64,000 bases of DNA from Phalacrocorax aristotelis (taxonomy: Eukaryota > Chordata > Aves > Suliformes > Phalacrocoracidae). A program made the translations under genes and the position numbers. The stretch covers positions 6,582,501 to 6,646,500 of the forward strand of contig NC_134281.1 in the NCBI RefSeq assembly GCF_949628215.1, written 5' to 3'. Under the pieces are notes generated by a model. The model worked only from the letters and a program-made list of their open reading frames with translations. It did no database searches and had not been told where the DNA came from. Shown here piece by piece: positions 60,801-64,000 of the stretch; the first letter of the stretch is position 1, and each line of letters begins with the position of its first letter.

Positions 60801-63527
60801 CTGTGCTTAAATCTAATGCCAAGCCTGCAGAAAGCACAAATGAAGTTACTGACAAAAAGGTGTCTGCTCTAAATTTGGAAGTACCTGAAGAAGCTCTTAA
60901 TGAAAAATCCAGGGTGGGAGGGGATGAAACGGGAGGTGCACCGGAGAGCACTTCGCAGCCTCTTAATGCAGGTACAAAAGACATGGGTCCAGAAACTAAG
61001 GAGCGAAAGACTGAGGACAGGCAAAGCAATACACCATCACCTCCCATTAGCACTTTCTCCTCGGGGACATCCACAACTAGTGATATTGAAGTTCTGGACC
61101 ATGAAAGTGTGATAAGTGAGAGCTCAGTAAGTTCAAGACAAGAAGCTGCAGATTCAAAATCCAGTCTGCATCTAATGCAAACTTCATTTCAGCTTTTATC
61201 TACGTCTGCCTGTGCAGATTATAATCGTTTAGATGACTTTCAAAAAATGACCGAGAGCTGCTGTTCCTCTGATGCTTTTGAAAGAATTGATTCATTTAGT
61301 GTACAGTCTTTAGATAGCAGAAGTGTAAGTGAAATAAATTCAGATGATGAGTTATCAGGCAGGGCTTCTGCTTCAGCATCTGTCGCTGTCAGTCCTTCTG
61401 TGCCAAAGGCAGAAACAGTTGATGGCCTGAAAAATAAATCTGAAAACTTGAATGATGCTCCTGTTTTACATGCTGAGGAAGCTGAGATGGAAGAGAGTGG
61501 GAGAAGCGCGACCCCTGTTAATTCTGAGCAGCCAGATGTTTTGGTTGCTACTGTGCAAACTGTTGAAGAACAGGTTGTGAAAGAGGAGACTGAGCCACAG
61601 CAGGATGCTGTTGAAAAATTGTTAGAAGAGGACACTGAAAAGCAAGAGCTTAAAAAGGTAACTGTGAATTTTTTTTTTGGTGAACATACCCTTTAATTAC
61701 AGATGAAATTCCTATCATCTCCTTATATAGGTATTAGTTTCACCTTACTTGATGCTAAAGTACCTGACCTTGTAGAACACTGTCCCTGGTATTCTGCAGT
61801 GGAAGAATACTGGCGAAATTTCTGGTCAAATAGTTTCGGGTTTCACCTAATCCACCTAGTTATGATTACTGTGATTTGTGAGCAGTGCTAGCCAACAGGA
61901 AGCCTTCATAAGTCAAATGTGTTGTTTTAGTTCTTCAGTGTAATTTTTTTTTTCTGTGAAAGGTGGAGGAGATTCTGTGAAGTATTTTGACCACAAGCCT
62001 TTAGTATTTCAGCAATAATCAAGATAAATATTTTGCAAGCGTTTTTTTCCCCACAGACTTACAAACTGTTAAAATTTATTTACCTTCCAGGAGTGTTATT
62101 CATGTTCTTTGAGCATGGTAGTAGTTAGTGTAAATAAGTAACTTTTACTAGATAAATTAATGTCTGTTTTTAGCAGAAGTAATCTTTACTTTTAAAAAGA
62201 AGGTTTTTTAATGAAGAATATAAGCCTAGTTATGGATGGTGAATGGATTAAAAGAAATTTGGATGCCCAGTTTAAATAGATGAAATTACTAGAAATGCGG
62301 CAAAGTGGGGCACTCAAGTGTACGGAACGCTGAACTGGTGCTTTGAAGCAGTGTGTTTTGTCCAGTTCTGCCAGTGTCTTGTGTGCGCTATCTTTTTTCC
62401 ATTTCCTTTGTCACCTTCCTGTCCCTCTGTTCTTGCTTTTAACTTCTGAGCTCATTTGATGTGTGTTTTGCTCTGCTGCTTTGCTTTTTTCTTTACCCGT
62501 AGTTTATGTGCCTAATATGTGGCATAGATGGGCCCTACTCATGGCCTTGCCTTGTAGGTGTGTTTACAATCCTGATGCTATTTCTGATAGTAATAAGGGA
62601 AAAGCAGTTGCTTATGGCAGTTCATAAAACACCAGTGTAGTCATCTGTGGTTTAAGGAAAGCGTTTTTTTTGTGTAAATTGTACAGAATGTCAGTGTCAG
62701 TTCCTTAGGGAACTCCATAGCCACGTACTGTTACCCATAAGTTTTCCTAACTTCAATAGTTATACGTTATGGGAAACAGTGATAATGAACGACAGTGAAT
62801 TTCGTCTTTCATTGGCCATATTGAACTACATTTATAGAATCTGTTTCATTTGTTTATATTTGTACATTTGCATGTATGTTTGAGTTTCTTCTCTATATTT
62901 AGCTTTCCAAAATCTGGTGTTAAGAAATTATTTTGATGATGTGAGCTAAGAGCTCTTGATCCCGCCTGGGAGTTTGCTTCCCTCATCTGATGCTGTTTTG
63001 CTGCTTTGTGCTGACATTCATGGAAGAGACTGTCCAATGCAAATTGTTCTGTGCTGCTGTAAAGAGTGGTGTAAGGAGCACTGGGAGTCTTAATCGTTAA
63101 TGTTAGCTGTAGTTTTATTAGACTATCAGCTCTATTTTAAAAACTTCATTTATAATTAAATATAACTAAGCCACATGTGCTTGATAGAATTTCTACACCT
63201 GCAGAAGACAGGTGTCTTGTGTTCAGACACTGCTTAGTTCTAAATTCATGTGGCACAAACATGGTAATCTTTACTGACTTCTACCTCAAATTCCTAAAAA
63301 ACATTGACAAGTTCAGCTTTAAATAGTGTTGGGAGGGAATGGTGGGGGGAAAGGGGAAGCCTGCCCCTCTTGTGTTTTAATTGTCCCATTCATCTGATCT
63401 TTATCTGTAAAAACATTGTCCAGATGATTGATTCATTAACTGAGAAACTGGAGAAGAGGGAAATACAGTTATTAAGTACTAGTAAAGAAAAGGCACGCCT
63501 GGAAGAAGCTTATGATAACCTAAAAGA
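57723..63527 (+). CDS. TMF1: TMF1, TATA element modulatory factor 1, N-terminal part (3' end outside the window)
   Basis: TMF1 (ARA160) is a Golgi coiled-coil protein of about 1090 aa that binds Rab6 and takes part in Golgi tethering; it was first described as a transcription and androgen-receptor cofactor. Exons 57723-57864, 60417-61657 and 63424-63527 give about 496 residues. The N-terminus MSWFNASQLSSFAKQALSQA is an amphipathic segment nearly identical to mammals. Next come SGGWDTSSWGL, the conserved block TKPVRRTVVDESENFFSAFL, and a long acidic Ser/Thr region with strongly conserved islands (RQSNTPSPPISTFSSGTSTT, SCCSSDAFERIDSFSVQSLD) separated by diverged linkers. Exon 3 starts the coiled coil (LTEKLEKREIQLL, KEKARLEEAYDNLK). 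The Rab6-binding C-terminus is not in the window. Confidence 0.96.
57865..60416 (+). other. TMF1: TMF1 intron 1
   Basis: A 2.55-kb phase 1 intron. The first 350 bp belong to the CpG island and contain a 23-bp tandem duplication (57935-57980). The rest is AT-rich. No gene is supported. Confidence 0.85.
57935..57980 (+). repeat. 23-bp tandem duplication in TMF1 intron 1
   Basis: Two adjacent GC-rich 23-mers, 57935-57957 and 57958-57980, are identical except for one C/T difference. Both end in GGCCTCGCCC. Confidence 0.75.
60417..61657 (+). CDS. TMF1: TMF1 large coding exon 2
   Basis: 1241 bp between attgttttag and gtaact. It encodes residues 48-461, the acidic Ser/Thr-rich N-terminal half with conserved phospho-site-like islands (for example DIEVLDHESVISESS and EEAEMEESGRSATPVN). 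Confidence 0.96.
61658..63423 (+). other. TMF1: TMF1 intron 2
   Basis: A 1.77-kb phase 0 intron of AT-rich unique sequence. Nothing further was recognised. Confidence 0.85.
63424..63527 (+). CDS. TMF1: TMF1 coding exon 3
   Basis: 104 bp after ttgtccag and before gtaagt. It encodes MIDSLTEKLEKREIQLLSTS and KEKARLEEAYDNLK, the start of the coiled coil. It ends with two bases of the next codon. Confidence 0.93.
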
Positions 63528-64000
63528 GTAAGTATGAAAATATACACAGTAGTGGATGTAACTGTAACTTTAATGTAATACAATCAGTAGACAATATTGT
63601 AAAACAAGTAGCTTTATAGCTAGAACAAAGGTTGCAAGGCATGTGCACTGTTTGGGAAAGGTGAAAATAATGACTGCATGTGCTGTGATGGTGTTTTTTT
63701 AAAGACATGCTATTTCTTGGGGCCAAAATCTCTTTTGGGAAGTGGCTGGTGAAAGATTTTTCAGTAGGTCAGCAGTTGGAATGACGAATGTGTGTGGAGT
63801 CAGACTTGGTTATTAAAAAAGGTCTTTGTTACAAGGCTGGATTCAGCTGTTAAGGGAGACTGACTTTTCTGATACAGACGGATGAACCTGATTTACTAAG
63901 TAACTTGCTGAGTAAAATTAGGCAGTGAAAGTGTGGCAGAAGGGCTGGTTGTAGGGGAAAAACCTGAATTCATTATTTCATGCAGTTAACATTAAAAGGA
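63528..64000 (+). other. TMF1: TMF1 intron 3 (5' part, cut by the window end)
   Basis: The donor gtaagt opens an intron that continues past the window. I see no exon encoding the expected next residues (human DEMFRVKEE) in the remaining 473 bp. Confidence 0.8.

Noticed and set aside
1-64000. Search for CRISPR arrays, tRNA/rRNA genes, viral genes or a novel multi-gene system
   Set aside because: No spaced direct repeats, no cloverleaf I could recognise and no intact viral reading frames. The window is a conventional vertebrate gene block.

Overview
The window is ordinary vertebrate nuclear DNA, most likely from a bird (at least a sauropsid). The evidence is spliced genes with GT-AG introns, CpG islands at promoters, an old CR1 retroposon tail, and five proteins that read as close orthologues of human proteins. 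The gene order FRMD4B - LMOD3 - ARL6IP5 - UBA3 - TMF1, with only ARL6IP5 on the opposite strand, is the human 3p14.1 order turned around. I saw no bacterial, phage, CRISPR or viral gene system.

Layout. 1-11.3 kb holds the last six coding exons and the 3'UTR of FRMD4B (+; its 5' part lies outside the window). 11.3-21.8 kb is a gene-free interval. 21.9-28.1 kb is complete LMOD3 (+; three coding exons, 564 aa). 30.0-40.2 kb is complete ARL6IP5 (-; three coding exons, 188 aa), which converges on LMOD3. A CpG island at about 39.8-41.9 kb is shared head to head by ARL6IP5 and UBA3. 41.46-57.07 kb is complete UBA3 (+; 18 coding exons, 463 aa). A second CpG island at 57.4-58.2 kb starts TMF1 (+), whose first three coding exons (about 496 residues) are present before the window ends inside an intron.

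The genes are neighbours by conserved synteny and do not form a pathway. FRMD4B is a cortical FERM-domain scaffold. LMOD3 is a striated-muscle actin filament nucleator. ARL6IP5 is an ER membrane PRA1-family protein. UBA3 is the catalytic subunit of the NEDD8 E1. TMF1 is a Golgi coiled-coil protein. All exon joins were checked by hand for reading phase: UBA3 gives exactly 463 codons, ARL6IP5 188 and LMOD3 564.

The most notable sequence-level observation is that UBA3 intron 6 has the hallmarks of a U12-type (minor spliceosome) GT-AG intron. Other points of interest are a perfect NRF1-type palindrome in the TMF1 promoter, a 27-bp coding tail exon in LMOD3, and a CpG-rich bidirectional promoter region.
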